From: Alphaproteobacteria bacterium
GTDB lineage: Bacteria > Pseudomonadota > Alphaproteobacteria > Rhodobacterales > Rhodobacteraceae
Direction of reading: 5' to 3'
DNA: 64,000 nt
Assembly (NCBI GenBank): GCA_029289325.1
Contig: JARFTV010000009.1
Location: 1 to 64,000 of the forward strand
Shown: positions 24,196 to 33,155 of the stretch, one piece after another
Position numbering within the stretch: the first letter of the stretch is position 1
Layout of the letters: every line of letters starts with the position of its first letter
The notes under the pieces: model-generated
The model's input: only the letters and a program-made list of their open reading frames with translations
Databases searched by the model: none
Told to the model about the DNA's origin: nothing
Position numbers and translations under genes: made by a program

Positions 24196-25809
24196 TCAGG
24201 CCTCGGCCTCCTCGTCTTCGTCGGCGACCTCTTCCTCGGGCTGCTCGAGTTCGGTCGGGTCGACCCAGCCCAGCATCACGCGGGCGGTCATGATCAGGGT
24301 CTGCGCCTCTTCCAGCGAGAGGTCGAACTTCTCCAGCACGCCTTCGTCTTTCTTGCGCTGACCGTTTTCCGTGGTCCAGCCGCCCGCCAGCTCCCAGTCG
24401 GCGCAGGTGGCGAAATCTTCCAGCGTCTTGATGCCATCCTTGGCCAGAGCTTCCAGCATCTGCGGCGTCAGGCCCTCGAAGTTGACCAGGCTGTCCTCGA
24501 CCCCCATGGCGCGGGCGTTTTCCAGCGCCTTGGCATTCGCGGCTTCCAGATAGTCGCGGGCACGGGCCTGCAGTTCCGCCGCCGTATCCTCATCGAAGCC
24601 GTCGATCGAGAGAAGCTCGTCGATATCGACGTAAGCCACCTCTTCGAGGTTGGTGAAGCCTTCCGAGACGAGGAGCTGGGCCATCATCTCGTCAACATCC
24701 AGCGTGTCCATGAACAGCTTGGTGCGTTCGGCGAACTCGGCCTGACGGCGCTGCGATTCCTCGGCTTCGGTCATGATGTCGATATCAAGGCCGGTCAGCT
24801 GGCTGGCCAGACGGACGTTCTGGCCGCGGCGGCCAATGGCGAGCGACAGCTGCTCATCCGGCACCACGACCTCGATCTTCCCGGCCTCTTCGTCGAACAC
24901 GACCTTCGACACTTCGGCGGGCTGGAGGGCGTTCACCAGGAAGGTGGCGGTGTCCTGGTTCCACGGGATGATGTCGATCTTCTCGCCCTGGAGTTCATTC
25001 ACCACGGCCTGCACGCGCGAACCGCGCATACCGACGCAGGCGCCGACCGGGTCGATGGAGTTGTCATAGCTGATCACGGCGATCTTGGCGCGGCTGCCCG
25101 GGTCACGGGCCACGGCCTTGATCTCGATGATGCCGTCATAGATTTCCGGCACTTCCATCTTGAACAGCTCGGCCATGAACTGCGGGTCGGTGCGCGACAG
25201 GAACACCTGCGGGCCGCGCGGTTCGCGGCGGACGTCCTTGATGTAGCAGCGGATGCGGTCGCCGATGCGGTAGGCTTCGCGGCCGATCTTCTCGTTCCGG
25301 CGCAGGATGCCTTCGCCACGGCCGATGTCGACGATGACATTGCCGTATTCCTCGCGCTTGACGGCGCCGTTGATGATCGTGCCCTTGCGGTCCTTGAATT
25401 CCTCGAACTGGCGGTCACGCTCAGCCTCGCGGACCTTCTGCAGGATCACCTGTTTGGCCGATTGCGCGGCGATTCGGCCCAGATCCACCGGGGGAACCTC
25501 GTCCACGATCTCGTCGCCGATCTGCGGGTCGGCGAGGTAGGACTTGGCCTGCTTCACGGTCATCTGGGCGTGGTGGTTTTCCACCGCGTCATCCTCGACC
25601 ACGGTGCGGACACGGGAGAAGGAGGCACGGCCGGTCTTGCGGTCGATCTTCACCCGGATGTCCATCTCGGCCCCGTAGCGCGACTTGGCGGCGCGCGCGA
25701 GGCTATCTTCCATCGCCTGGATCACCAGATCCGGGTCGATCATCTTTTCGCGCGCAACGGCTTCGGCGGTTTGCAGAAGCTCCAGCTGGTTGGCCGAGGT
25801 GATTGCCAT
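24196..25809 (-). CDS. nusA: transcription termination/antitermination factor NusA
   Basis: [46 protein letters not shown]...S1/KH domains, acidic C-terminus. Confidence 0.98.
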   Translation of the reverse strand: MAITSANQLELLQTAEAVAREKMIDPDLVIQAMEDSLARAAKSRYGAEMDIRVKIDRKTGRASFSRVRTVVEDDAVENHHAQMTVKQAKSYLADPQIGDEIVDEVPPVDLGRIAAQSAKQVILQKVREAERDRQFEEFKDRKGTIINGAVKREEYGNVIVDIGRGEGILRRNEKIGREAYRIGDRIRCYIKDVRREPRGPQVFLSRTDPQFMAELFKMEVPEIYDGIIEIKAVARDPGSRAKIAVISYDNSIDPVGACVGMRGSRVQAVVNELQGEKIDIIPWNQDTATFLVNALQPAEVSKVVFDEEAGKIEVVVPDEQLSLAIGRRGQNVRLASQLTGLDIDIMTEAEESQRRQAEFAERTKLFMDTLDVDEMMAQLLVSEGFTNLEEVAYVDIDELLSIDGFDEDTAAELQARARDYLEAANAKALENARAMGVEDSLVNFEGLTPQMLEALAKDGIKTLEDFATCADWELAGGWTTENGQRKKDEGVLEKFDLSLEEAQTLIMTARVMLGWVDPTELEQPEEEVADEDEEAEA

Positions 25810-25822
25810 CGGGGTCTCTCCG

Positions 25823-26428
25823 CTAGTGTTTCGTCGGGGGGGCGGGCTCTTCGTCCTCGTCCCCGTCAATTTCCTCGATCTCGTCGAACTGGCCTTCGGT
25901 GGGCTCGGCCACCTTCTTCTGGCGCAGCATCTCGGCGATCAGCTCGTCGGTCAGGATCAGCTTGGCGTCCGAGAGCCAGTCGAACCGCAGGCCGATGGTG
26001 ACCTCTTCGCCAGCTTCTTCAATGGTGATCAGGACCTCGTCGCCCTCGACCCCCGCCAGAGCGCCCTTGAAGCGGCGACGGCCGTCGATCAGTTCGGTCG
26101 TCTCGATCCGGGCCTCCCAGCCCTTCCACATCTCGAAATCCTTGAGCCGGGTCAGCGGCCGGTCGATGCCGGGTGAGGACACCTCGAGGATGTAATTGTC
26201 CTCCAGCGGGTCTTCCACGTCCAGCACGGCCGATACGGCGGTGGAGATGTCGCCGCATTCGTCCACGCCGATGCCGCCATCGGGGCGGTCGGCCATGATC
26301 TGCAGCACGCGCGTCTTGCCGCCCATCAGCCGCAGGCGGATGAGTTCGAAGCCCAGCCCTTCGATCACCGGCTGGACGATGTCGGCCAGGCGGCGGTCGA
26401 TGGCGGTTTTGGCAACAAGATCGGTCAT
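25823..26428 (-). CDS. rimP: ribosome maturation factor RimP
   Basis: [69 protein letters not shown]. Confidence 0.97.
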   Translation of the reverse strand: MTDLVAKTAIDRRLADIVQPVIEGLGFELIRLRLMGGKTRVLQIMADRPDGGIGVDECGDISTAVSAVLDVEDPLEDNYILEVSSPGIDRPLTRLKDFEMWKGWEARIETTELIDGRRRFKGALAGVEGDEVLITIEEAGEEVTIGLRFDWLSDAKLILTDELIAEMLRQKKVAEPTEGQFDEIEEIDGDEDEEPAPPTKH

Positions 26429-26442
26429 TGGACCCCGGAAAC

Positions 26443-26466
26443 AAAAAAGCGGACCCAGCGGCCCGC
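26443..26466 (-). terminator. intrinsic terminator/attenuator hairpin in rimP leader
   Basis: Minus strand GCGGGCC-GCTG-GGTCCGC-TTTTTT: 7-bp stem (one G-U), tetraloop, T6; ends 14 nt before the rimP ATG. Confidence 0.72.
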
Positions 26467-26481
26467 CCGTGACTTTCGGTA

Positions 26482-26504
26482 GCTTCAGGTTTGGACCCTG
26501 AAGC
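26482..26504 (-). other. upstream hairpin in rimP-nusA-infB leader
   Basis: Minus strand GCTTCAGG-GTCCAAA-CCTGAAGC, 8-bp perfect stem. Confidence 0.7.
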
Positions 26505-26517
26505 AGCTGTTGAGATG

Positions 26518-26546
26518 CATATACGCCGGCGAACCCGAGTCTGCAA
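26518..26546 (-). promoter_or_regulatory. candidate sigma70-like promoter of rimP-nusA-infB
   Basis: Minus strand TTGCAG-N17-TATATG directly upstream of the two leader hairpins. Confidence 0.5.
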
Positions 26547-26687
26547 GGGCCGATGCAACCGGCAGCGGTGGCAGCGCGTTCTGATCTGACCGTTCACATG
26601 TTTGCCCAGTGGGCGGGGGGGCCGTTGCCCCGGTCTGGTCTTGCTGCAATAGTCCGGGAAAGGGCCGGGAAAGGATACGATTTGCCA

Positions 26688-28505
26688 ATGCCTGCCGCAG
26701 GGATGAAGCTTTTGCCGGGGGCAGTTGCGGTCGCGCTTGGCCTGTGGCTGTCCGGCATGGCCCTGGCAGAGCACCGGGTGGCGATCCGCATCGCCGGTGG
26801 CAACGAGGATCTGGAAGAAGCGATCCGGGGCGCCTCGCGCCTGCTGGAACTTGAGCCGCAGGAAAAGGTGGCCGCGCAGGATCTGCTGGCGGCGGCACGG
26901 GCGGATTACGGTGCGATCCTGTCGGCGCTTTATGCCCAAGGCCACTATTCGGGCGTCATCAGCATCCGCCTGGACGGGCGCGAGGCGGCGACGATCCCCG
27001 CGCTGGAAATGCCCGCGACCGTCGGCATGGTGCAGATCAGCGTGGACCCCGGCCCGCCGTTCCGGTTCGGCCGCGTCGCCCTGGGCCCGCAGGCGCAGGG
27101 GACCGAACTGCCCGAGGGTTTCCGCCCCGGCGCCCCGGCGGGGAGCGGCGTGGTCACCAGCGCGGTGGAGCTTTCCATCCGCGCCTGGCGCGAGGTGGGC
27201 CATGCCAAGGCCCGCATCGCCTCGCAGGACGTTCTGGCCGACCATGCCGATGCCCGGCTGGACGTGGCGGTCGGGATGGACCCCGGGCCGCGCCTGCGGT
27301 TCGGCCCGCTGCGGATCGAGGGAGAGCAACGGATGCGCGAGGCCCGCGTCCGCAAGATAGCCGGGCTCCCGGAGGGCGAGACCTTCAGCGAATCAGAGCT
27401 TCGCCGCGCCGAGACGAGACTGCGGCGAACCGGCATCTTCGCCTCGGCCAACCTGGTCGAGGACGAAGCGATCACCGCGCCCGACCTTCTGGGCATCACC
27501 GCACAGATCGTGGAGCAGAAACCACGCCGCTATTCCCTTGGGGCCGAGGTCGCCAGCCTGGACGGCGTCTCGCTGACCGGGTCCTGGCTGCACCGCAATC
27601 TGCTTGGCGGGGGTGAGCGGCTGCTGATCGAGGGCCAGATCACCAATATCGGCTCGGGCGAAAGCGGGATCGACTATGCCCTGGGCGTCTCGCTGGACCG
27701 CCCGGCGACGCTGACACCGGATACGACGGCGGGGCTTCTGCTGAACTACAGCCACCTCGACGAGATCGACTATTTCGCCGACACGGTCGAATTCGGCCTG
27801 AAATTCTCGCATATCTTCTCGGATACGCTGACCGGACGCGCGGCGCTGACCTATTCCTATCAGAAAGGCCGCGATCCGGGGGGGAACTTCCGGTTCCAGA
27901 ACCTGTCCCTGCCTCTGGGCCTGACCTGGGACCGGCGTGACGAAAAGACCGACGCGACACGGGGCTTCTACATCGACGCGACGCTGCGGCCGTTCCTCGG
28001 GTTCAGCTCCACCGGCTCGGGCGTGCGCGCCACGATCGATGCGCGCGGCTACCGCAGCCTGGGCGAGGCCGGGCGTTTCGTGGTCGCCGCGCGGGCACAG
28101 GCGGGGGGTATCTGGGGGCCAACGCTGCTGGAGACGCCGCGCGACCAGCTGTTCTTCTCGGGCGGCGGCGGGACCGTGCGGGGGCAGCCTTACCGCTCGC
28201 TCGGGATCCCGGTGACGCGGGACTTCGGGCCGGAGTTCCTGATCGGCGGACAACTTTTCGCCGCCGGGTCACTGGAGCTGAGGGCAAAGGTGACGGACCG
28301 GATCGGCGTGGTCGGCTTCATCGACGCGGGGACGGTCGGGGTCGACGGGCTGTTCGACGGATCCGCCGCATCCCATGCCGGGGCCGGGCTGGGCCTGCGC
28401 TATGACACCGGGATCGGGCCGATCCGGCTGGACGTGGCCGCGCCGATCTCGGGCAATACCGGGGATGGCGTGCAGATCTACATCGGTCTGGGGCAGGCGT
28501 TCTGA
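26688..28505 (+). CDS. tamA: autotransporter assembly complex outer membrane protein TamA (Omp85 family)
   Basis: Signal peptide, POTRA-like region, Omp85 barrel with GGGGTVRGQPYRSLG and terminal IGLGQAF. Confidence 0.9.
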   Translation: MPAAGMKLLPGAVAVALGLWLSGMALAEHRVAIRIAGGNEDLEEAIRGASRLLELEPQEKVAAQDLLAAARADYGAILSALYAQGHYSGVISIRLDGREAATIPALEMPATVGMVQISVDPGPPFRFGRVALGPQAQGTELPEGFRPGAPAGSGVVTSAVELSIRAWREVGHAKARIASQDVLADHADARLDVAVGMDPGPRLRFGPLRIEGEQRMREARVRKIAGLPEGETFSESELRRAETRLRRTGIFASANLVEDEAITAPDLLGITAQIVEQKPRRYSLGAEVASLDGVSLTGSWLHRNLLGGGERLLIEGQITNIGSGESGIDYALGVSLDRPATLTPDTTAGLLLNYSHLDEIDYFADTVEFGLKFSHIFSDTLTGRAALTYSYQKGRDPGGNFRFQNLSLPLGLTWDRRDEKTDATRGFYIDATLRPFLGFSSTGSGVRATIDARGYRSLGEAGRFVVAARAQAGGIWGPTLLETPRDQLFFSGGGGTVRGQPYRSLGIPVTRDFGPEFLIGGQLFAAGSLELRAKVTDRIGVVGFIDAGTVGVDGLFDGSAASHAGAGLGLRYDTGIGPIRLDVAAPISGNTGDGVQIYIGLGQAF

Positions 28506-31500
28506 TGCTGGGCCGGGTGCTTCTTCTGACCTTCCTCGCCACCCCTGCGCTGGCGCAAGAGGACGACCGCGGCTTCCTGACGGCCTTCCTTGAAGACAAC
28601 CTCTCGGGCGCGGGCCGGCAGGTGACGATCATCGGCTTCGAGGGCGCGCTGTCCTCCCGCGCGACGATGCAGTCACTGACCATCGCCGATGACGAAGGGA
28701 TCTGGCTGACGCTGAACGACGTCGTGCTGGATTGGAGCCGCTCGTCCCTGCTGTCCGGGGCACTGGTGGTGTCCGAACTGTCGGCGGGCGAAATCCTAGT
28801 CGACCGCCTGCCCGAGATCGAACAAAGCACCGCCCCCAGCCCCGAGGCGCGTGGGTTCAGCCTGCCCAACCTGCCAGTTTCGGTCGAGATCGGTAGAATC
28901 GCTGCCGATCGGATCGTGCTCGATGATTCAGTCCTTGGCCAATCGGTTGAAGGCACTCTGGAAGCCGAGGCGTCGCTGATCGACGGCCAGGGCACCGCCA
29001 AGCTGGCGCTTCTGCGGCAGGACGGCCCCGAAGGTGAGATCCGGCTGGACGCGAATTTCTCCAACGAAACCGGTCAGTTGTCCGTCGACCTCCGCGCGCG
29101 GGAGGCGGCGGATGGGCTGGTCGTCAACGCGCTGAACATCCCCGGAGGCCCGGCGGCCGAGCTGGAACTGGTCGGATCGGGCCCGCTGCAGGATTTCGCC
29201 GCCGACCTGCGGCTGGCAACGGATGGGGAGGAGCGGCTGGCCGGGCGGATCAGCCTCACCGAGGTGGATGCCGCCTATCGTCTTCGCGCCGATGTGGCAG
29301 GGAACCTCGCGCCGCTGCTCCTTCCGCAATATGTCGATTTCTTCGGCGACCGCGTGGCGCTGGTCCTGGACGCAACGCGCCCGCCGGTCGGCGGCCTGCG
29401 GGTCGATGCGCTGGACCTCCGTGCCCGCTCGGTGGCGCTGGAGGGGCAGCTGACGCTGGCGGCGGATGGGCTGGTCGAACGTCTGGACCTGACCGGGATC
29501 CTGGCCTCACCGGATGGAACGCCGGTGCTGCTACCCTTCGGCGAATTGCCGACGCGGGTTGCCTCGGCCGGGTTCCGGCTGGCGGCGGAAAGCGGCAAGG
29601 AGGCGGGCTGGCGCGGCGAGGTCACGCTGCAGGGGCTGGAGCGGGCCAATCTGCGGCTTGGCACGGCGCGGCTGGCTGGTTCGGGTCGGCTTGCGCGAAC
29701 GCCTGCGGGCAACCTTCTGGGCGGTAGCCTGGACCTGGCCCTGAGCCAGCTTGCCCCTTCGGACCCCGGCCTGGCGGCGGCGCTGGGACCAGAGCTGACC
29801 GGGTCGCTGAAGTTCCACACGCTGGAGGGCGGCGATCTGCAGCTGTCAAACCTTTCGCTGACCGGCCAGGACTATGCGCTGGCGGGCCGGCTGGCGGTGG
29901 GCGGTCTGGACGGAGGGCTGCGGACCAGCGGGCGGATCACCGTCACGGCGGCGGACCTGACGCGGTTTTCGGCACTGGCGGGTCGCCGGATCGGCGGCAG
30001 CGGAACGATCGTCGCCGAGGGCGCGGCCGGCCTTCTTTCAGGCGAGATCGACGGCCGGATCGACGTGCAGGCTCAGGGCCTGCAACTGGGGATCGCGGCG
30101 CTGGACCGGCTGATGGCTGGGCAGGCGGTGGCCGGGCTCTCTCTCCTGCGTGACGAGACCGGAACCCGCCTCCGCGAATTGTCGCTGGCGGCGCAAAGCC
30201 TGGAGCTGACGGCATCGGGCAGCATAGCCAGCGATGGGTCGGACCTTGCCGGGCGGATCACGATGGTTGACCTCGGCGATCTGGGACCGGCGTTTGGCGG
30301 CAGTGTCGCGCTTGGCGTCGCCTTCCGCGGCACGCCCGAGGCCGGGACGCTAACGGCCGAGGGCGAAGGCCAGTCGATCCGCGTCGGCAATCCCGAGGCC
30401 GACCGCCTGCTGGCCGGGACCAGTCGCCTGACGCTCGCCGCCGCCCTGCGTGAGGGCCGTCTCCTGCTGGACCGCGCGAGCCTTGCCAATCCGCAGCTTG
30501 AGGCAGAGGTGGCGGCGGACGGCGATACGATCCCCCGGCGGCTTAACGTCACCGGGCGTCTGGCCGATGTCGGGCTGCTGCTGCCCGATTTCAACGGCCC
30601 GGTCACTCTCAGCGGGACCGGCAGCCAGGACGATGCCGGAACCGAACTTGCGGTCACGCTGCGCGGCCCCGGCGGGATCGACGCGCGGGTGGCGGGGCGG
30701 ATCGCGACGGGCTTCGGCTCGGCCGACCTCACGATCAACGGCACGGGGCGGGCGGGGCTGGCCAATGTCTTCATCGCGCCGCGTTCGGTGGATGGCGCGC
30801 TGAGCTATGACTTGCGGCTGAACGGGCCGCTGCGGCTTGTCTCGCTGTCGGGGCGGATCACCCTGTCCGACGGCCGCGTGACGGATCCGGACCTCGGTCT
30901 GGCGCTGGAGAATGTGCAGGCCATGGCGCAGCTTGACGGCGGGCAGGCGCAGGTTTCACTGACGGCAAGGCCCTCGACCGGGGGGCAGCTCCGGCTGGAC
31001 GGGCCGGTGGGGCTGACCCCGCCATTCCCGGCAGAGCTTTCGGTCTCGCTGGTGGGCGTGCGGATCTATGACCCAGACCTTTACGACGCCATCCTGGATG
31101 GCTCGGTTCGCATCACTGGCCCGCTGACCGCTGGCGCGCTGGTCGCCGGGCGGCTTGACCTGCGCGAGGCAGAGCTGCGCGTGCCCTCGACCGGCTTCTC
31201 CTCGGCGGCGGCGCTGCTGGAGATCCGGCATCGCAACGAACCCGCCGCGGTGCGCGACACGCGGCGCAAGGCGGGGCTTCTGGCCGAAGGCCGCGCGGGT
31301 CGGTCGGGGGGCGAGCGGCCCTTCCGCCTTGACCTGACCATTGCCGCGCCGAACCAGATCTTCCTGCGTGGTCGGGGCATCGACGCCGAACTGGGCGGCG
31401 AGATCCGGCTGACCGGCACCACCGCCGCCGTCATCCCCTCGGGTGCTTTCGAGCTGGTGCGGGGCCGGATCGACATCCTCGGCAAGCGCCTGACCCTCTC

Positions 31501-32014
31501 GCGCGCGGATCTTGAGCTGGAGGGCAGCTTCATCCCCCTGATCCGCATCTCGGCCAGCTCTGAAAATGACGGGATCATCAGCTATGTGAACGTGGACGGC
31601 CCTGCGGATGATCCGGTGGTAAGCTTCACCTCGGACCCCGACCTGCCGCAGGAAGAGGTGCTGTCGCAGCTTCTGTTCGGGCGCGGCTTGCAGAACCTCT
31701 CGCCGTTGCAGGCGCTCCAACTGGCGAATGCAGTTGCCACCCTTGCAGGGCGCGGGGGTGAAGGGCTGGTGAACCGGCTGCGCCGGGGGTTCGGGCTGGA
31801 TGATCTGGACATCACCACGGCGGACGATGGCTCAACTGCGCTGCGGGCGGGGAAATACCTGTCCGAGAACGTCTATACCGAAGTCGAGATCGGCCAGGGC
31901 GGCACCAGCCGGATCAACCTGAACCTCGACCTGCGCGAAGGCGTCACACTGAAGGCCCGCGTCGGAGAGGACGGCGAGACTGGCGTCGGCATCTTCGTCG
32001 AGCGGGACTACTGA
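28505..32014 (+). CDS. tamB: translocation/assembly module TamB
   Basis: 1169 aa DUF490-type C-terminus (LPQEEVLSQLLFGRGLQNLSPLQALQLANAVATLAG...); TGATG overlap with tamA. Confidence 0.92.
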   Translation: MLGRVLLLTFLATPALAQEDDRGFLTAFLEDNLSGAGRQVTIIGFEGALSSRATMQSLTIADDEGIWLTLNDVVLDWSRSSLLSGALVVSELSAGEILVDRLPEIEQSTAPSPEARGFSLPNLPVSVEIGRIAADRIVLDDSVLGQSVEGTLEAEASLIDGQGTAKLALLRQDGPEGEIRLDANFSNETGQLSVDLRAREAADGLVVNALNIPGGPAAELELVGSGPLQDFAADLRLATDGEERLAGRISLTEVDAAYRLRADVAGNLAPLLLPQYVDFFGDRVALVLDATRPPVGGLRVDALDLRARSVALEGQLTLAADGLVERLDLTGILASPDGTPVLLPFGELPTRVASAGFRLAAESGKEAGWRGEVTLQGLERANLRLGTARLAGSGRLARTPAGNLLGGSLDLALSQLAPSDPGLAAALGPELTGSLKFHTLEGGDLQLSNLSLTGQDYALAGRLAVGGLDGGLRTSGRITVTAADLTRFSALAGRRIGGSGTIVAEGAAGLLSGEIDGRIDVQAQGLQLGIAALDRLMAGQAVAGLSLLRDETGTRLRELSLAAQSLELTASGSIASDGSDLAGRITMVDLGDLGPAFGGSVALGVAFRGTPEAGTLTAEGEGQSIRVGNPEADRLLAGTSRLTLAAALREGRLLLDRASLANPQLEAEVAADGDTIPRRLNVTGRLADVGLLLPDFNGPVTLSGTGSQDDAGTELAVTLRGPGGIDARVAGRIATGFGSADLTINGTGRAGLANVFIAPRSVDGALSYDLRLNGPLRLVSLSGRITLSDGRVTDPDLGLALENVQAMAQLDGGQAQVSLTARPSTGGQLRLDGPVGLTPPFPAELSVSLVGVRIYDPDLYDAILDGSVRITGPLTAGALVAGRLDLREAELRVPSTGFSSAAALLEIRHRNEPAAVRDTRRKAGLLAEGRAGRSGGERPFRLDLTIAAPNQIFLRGRGIDAELGGEIRLTGTTAAVIPSGAFELVRGRIDILGKRLTLSRADLELEGSFIPLIRISASSENDGIISYVNVDGPADDPVVSFTSDPDLPQEEVLSQLLFGRGLQNLSPLQALQLANAVATLAGRGGEGLVNRLRRGFGLDDLDITTADDGSTALRAGKYLSENVYTEVEIGQGGTSRINLNLDLREGVTLKARVGEDGETGVGIFVERDY

Positions 32015-32020
32015 AAAGCG

Positions 32021-32048
32021 AACAGCCCGCCGGTCACGGCGGGCTGTT
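32021..32048. terminator. bidirectional terminator hairpin after tamB
   Basis: AACAGCCCGCC-GGTCAC-GGCGGGCTGTT, 11-bp stem. Confidence 0.78.
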
Positions 32049-32080
32049 GCAAGCTTGCGGGAGTGGTACGCTCCTATCCG

Positions 32081-32302
32081 TTAGCCAGCCGTCTGACCAT
32101 CATCATCATCATCATCATCCCCACCGCAAAGCGCGATGCAGAGGATGATCGGGATCAGCAGCAGCGGCAGGATGCCGGCAGACGAGGCCGGGCGTTCCGC
32201 CACGACGGGCACTTCTTCTTCAACTACATAAACCGGGCCACCGGCAAAAGCCGCCGAGGCGAGGAGTGACGATGCAAGAACACTGGCGACGAGTTTCTTC
32301 AT
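32081..32302 (-). CDS. small exported/membrane protein with poly-Asp tail, YjbE-like position
   Basis: 73 aa MKKLVASVLASSLLASAAFAGGPVYVVEEEVPVVAERPASSAGILPLLLIPIILCIALCGGDDDDDDDGQTAG; strong SD AAGGAGGG; next to yjbF/yjbH-type genes. Confidence 0.72.
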   Translation of the reverse strand: MKKLVASVLASSLLASAAFAGGPVYVVEEEVPVVAERPASSAGILPLLLIPIILCIALCGGDDDDDDDGQTAG

Positions 32303-32474
32303 GCTAACCCTCCTTAGGTTCAACCTGGGTGACCCCAAGCGTATCACCACCCTGTGACCTCACAAAACAGAGCGATACCCTTTTGGGTTGCAGAGCCCTG
32401 AATCAGTGAAGATTCCCGGCCGCGGCGCCGATTCCGTTGCATCAGGGATACAGCCACCGCACACAGCGGGCGAA

Positions 32475-33155
32475 TCAGTCCACCACCCGCTCGAAGTCGA
32501 TATAGCCGGTTAGCCCGCTGGCCCATTGCCGCGACTTGCGGATCGTCGTGCCCTCGATCCAGTACTCGTTGGTCAGCGTGCCGAGCGGGCGCTTGCACTC
32601 CTCGGTCACGCGGGTGACGGCATGGGCACGGCCGAAGATGGTCACGCTTTCGCGGCCCTTCACGTCCACGGTGCAGTCATAAGTCCGCCGGGTGGAGACG
32701 TCGTCCTGGCCAAGGAAATAGTAAACGCGCTGATGCGTGCCACCGTCGCGCAACAGCTGGCCGACACCGGGGGCCGCCGCAGACATCAGGTCGGGGCCAA
32801 GGCCGCGGGTCTGGATCAGTACGCCCTCGCGCAGCGTGAAGGTGGTGCCGTCGGTTGTCCTCCAGGTCACCACGGGGCCTTTCTGGTCGCTGATCGTGAC
32901 CAGCGCATCGGCACCCCGGGTCGGGATCACGGCCCGCAGGATCGGCATCCCGTATTTCTCGATATCCGCACGGCTGGGCGGCGCGGACGCCTTGGCCTGC
33001 CCGCCGCCTCCATTGCCCGACACGCGCGACACGGTGGCCTTGGCCAGGGAGCCGACTGCGGCGCCCATCGGCGACGGCTCGGATCTGTCACTGCCGCAGG
33101 CGGCCAGCAGGGCAAGAGCGGCGAAGGTTGCGATCAGTCGTTTCATGGTCATCAC
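32475..33155 (-). CDS. YjbF family (group 4 capsule/exopolysaccharide) lipoprotein
   Basis: Lipobox LALLAACGS; body resembles YjbF/GfcB (VTWRTTDGTTFTLREGVLIQTRGLGPDLMSA...RTYDCTVDVKG). Confidence 0.85.
   Translation of the reverse strand: MMTMKRLIATFAALALLAACGSDRSEPSPMGAAVGSLAKATVSRVSGNGGGGQAKASAPPSRADIEKYGMPILRAVIPTRGADALVTISDQKGPVVTWRTTDGTTFTLREGVLIQTRGLGPDLMSAAAPGVGQLLRDGGTHQRVYYFLGQDDVSTRRTYDCTVDVKGRESVTIFGRAHAVTRVTEECKRPLGTLTNEYWIEGTTIRKSRQWASGLTGYIDFERVVD

Noticed and set aside
21118-26001. Plus-strand ORFs of 400-655 aa opposite infB/nusA
   Set aside because: Mirror frames of infB and nusA rich in R/G/H/D; no independent support.
26482-26546. tRNA gene upstream of rimP as in some nusA operons
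   Set aside because: No cloverleaf or T-arm GGTTCRANYCC with matching acceptor stem; the visible hairpins do not fit a tRNA.
32098-32118. (CAT)7 on the plus strand resembling a His-tag/vector remnant
   Set aside because: It is the reverse complement of seven in-frame GAT codons of a plausible native minus-strand gene; no vector sequence around it.
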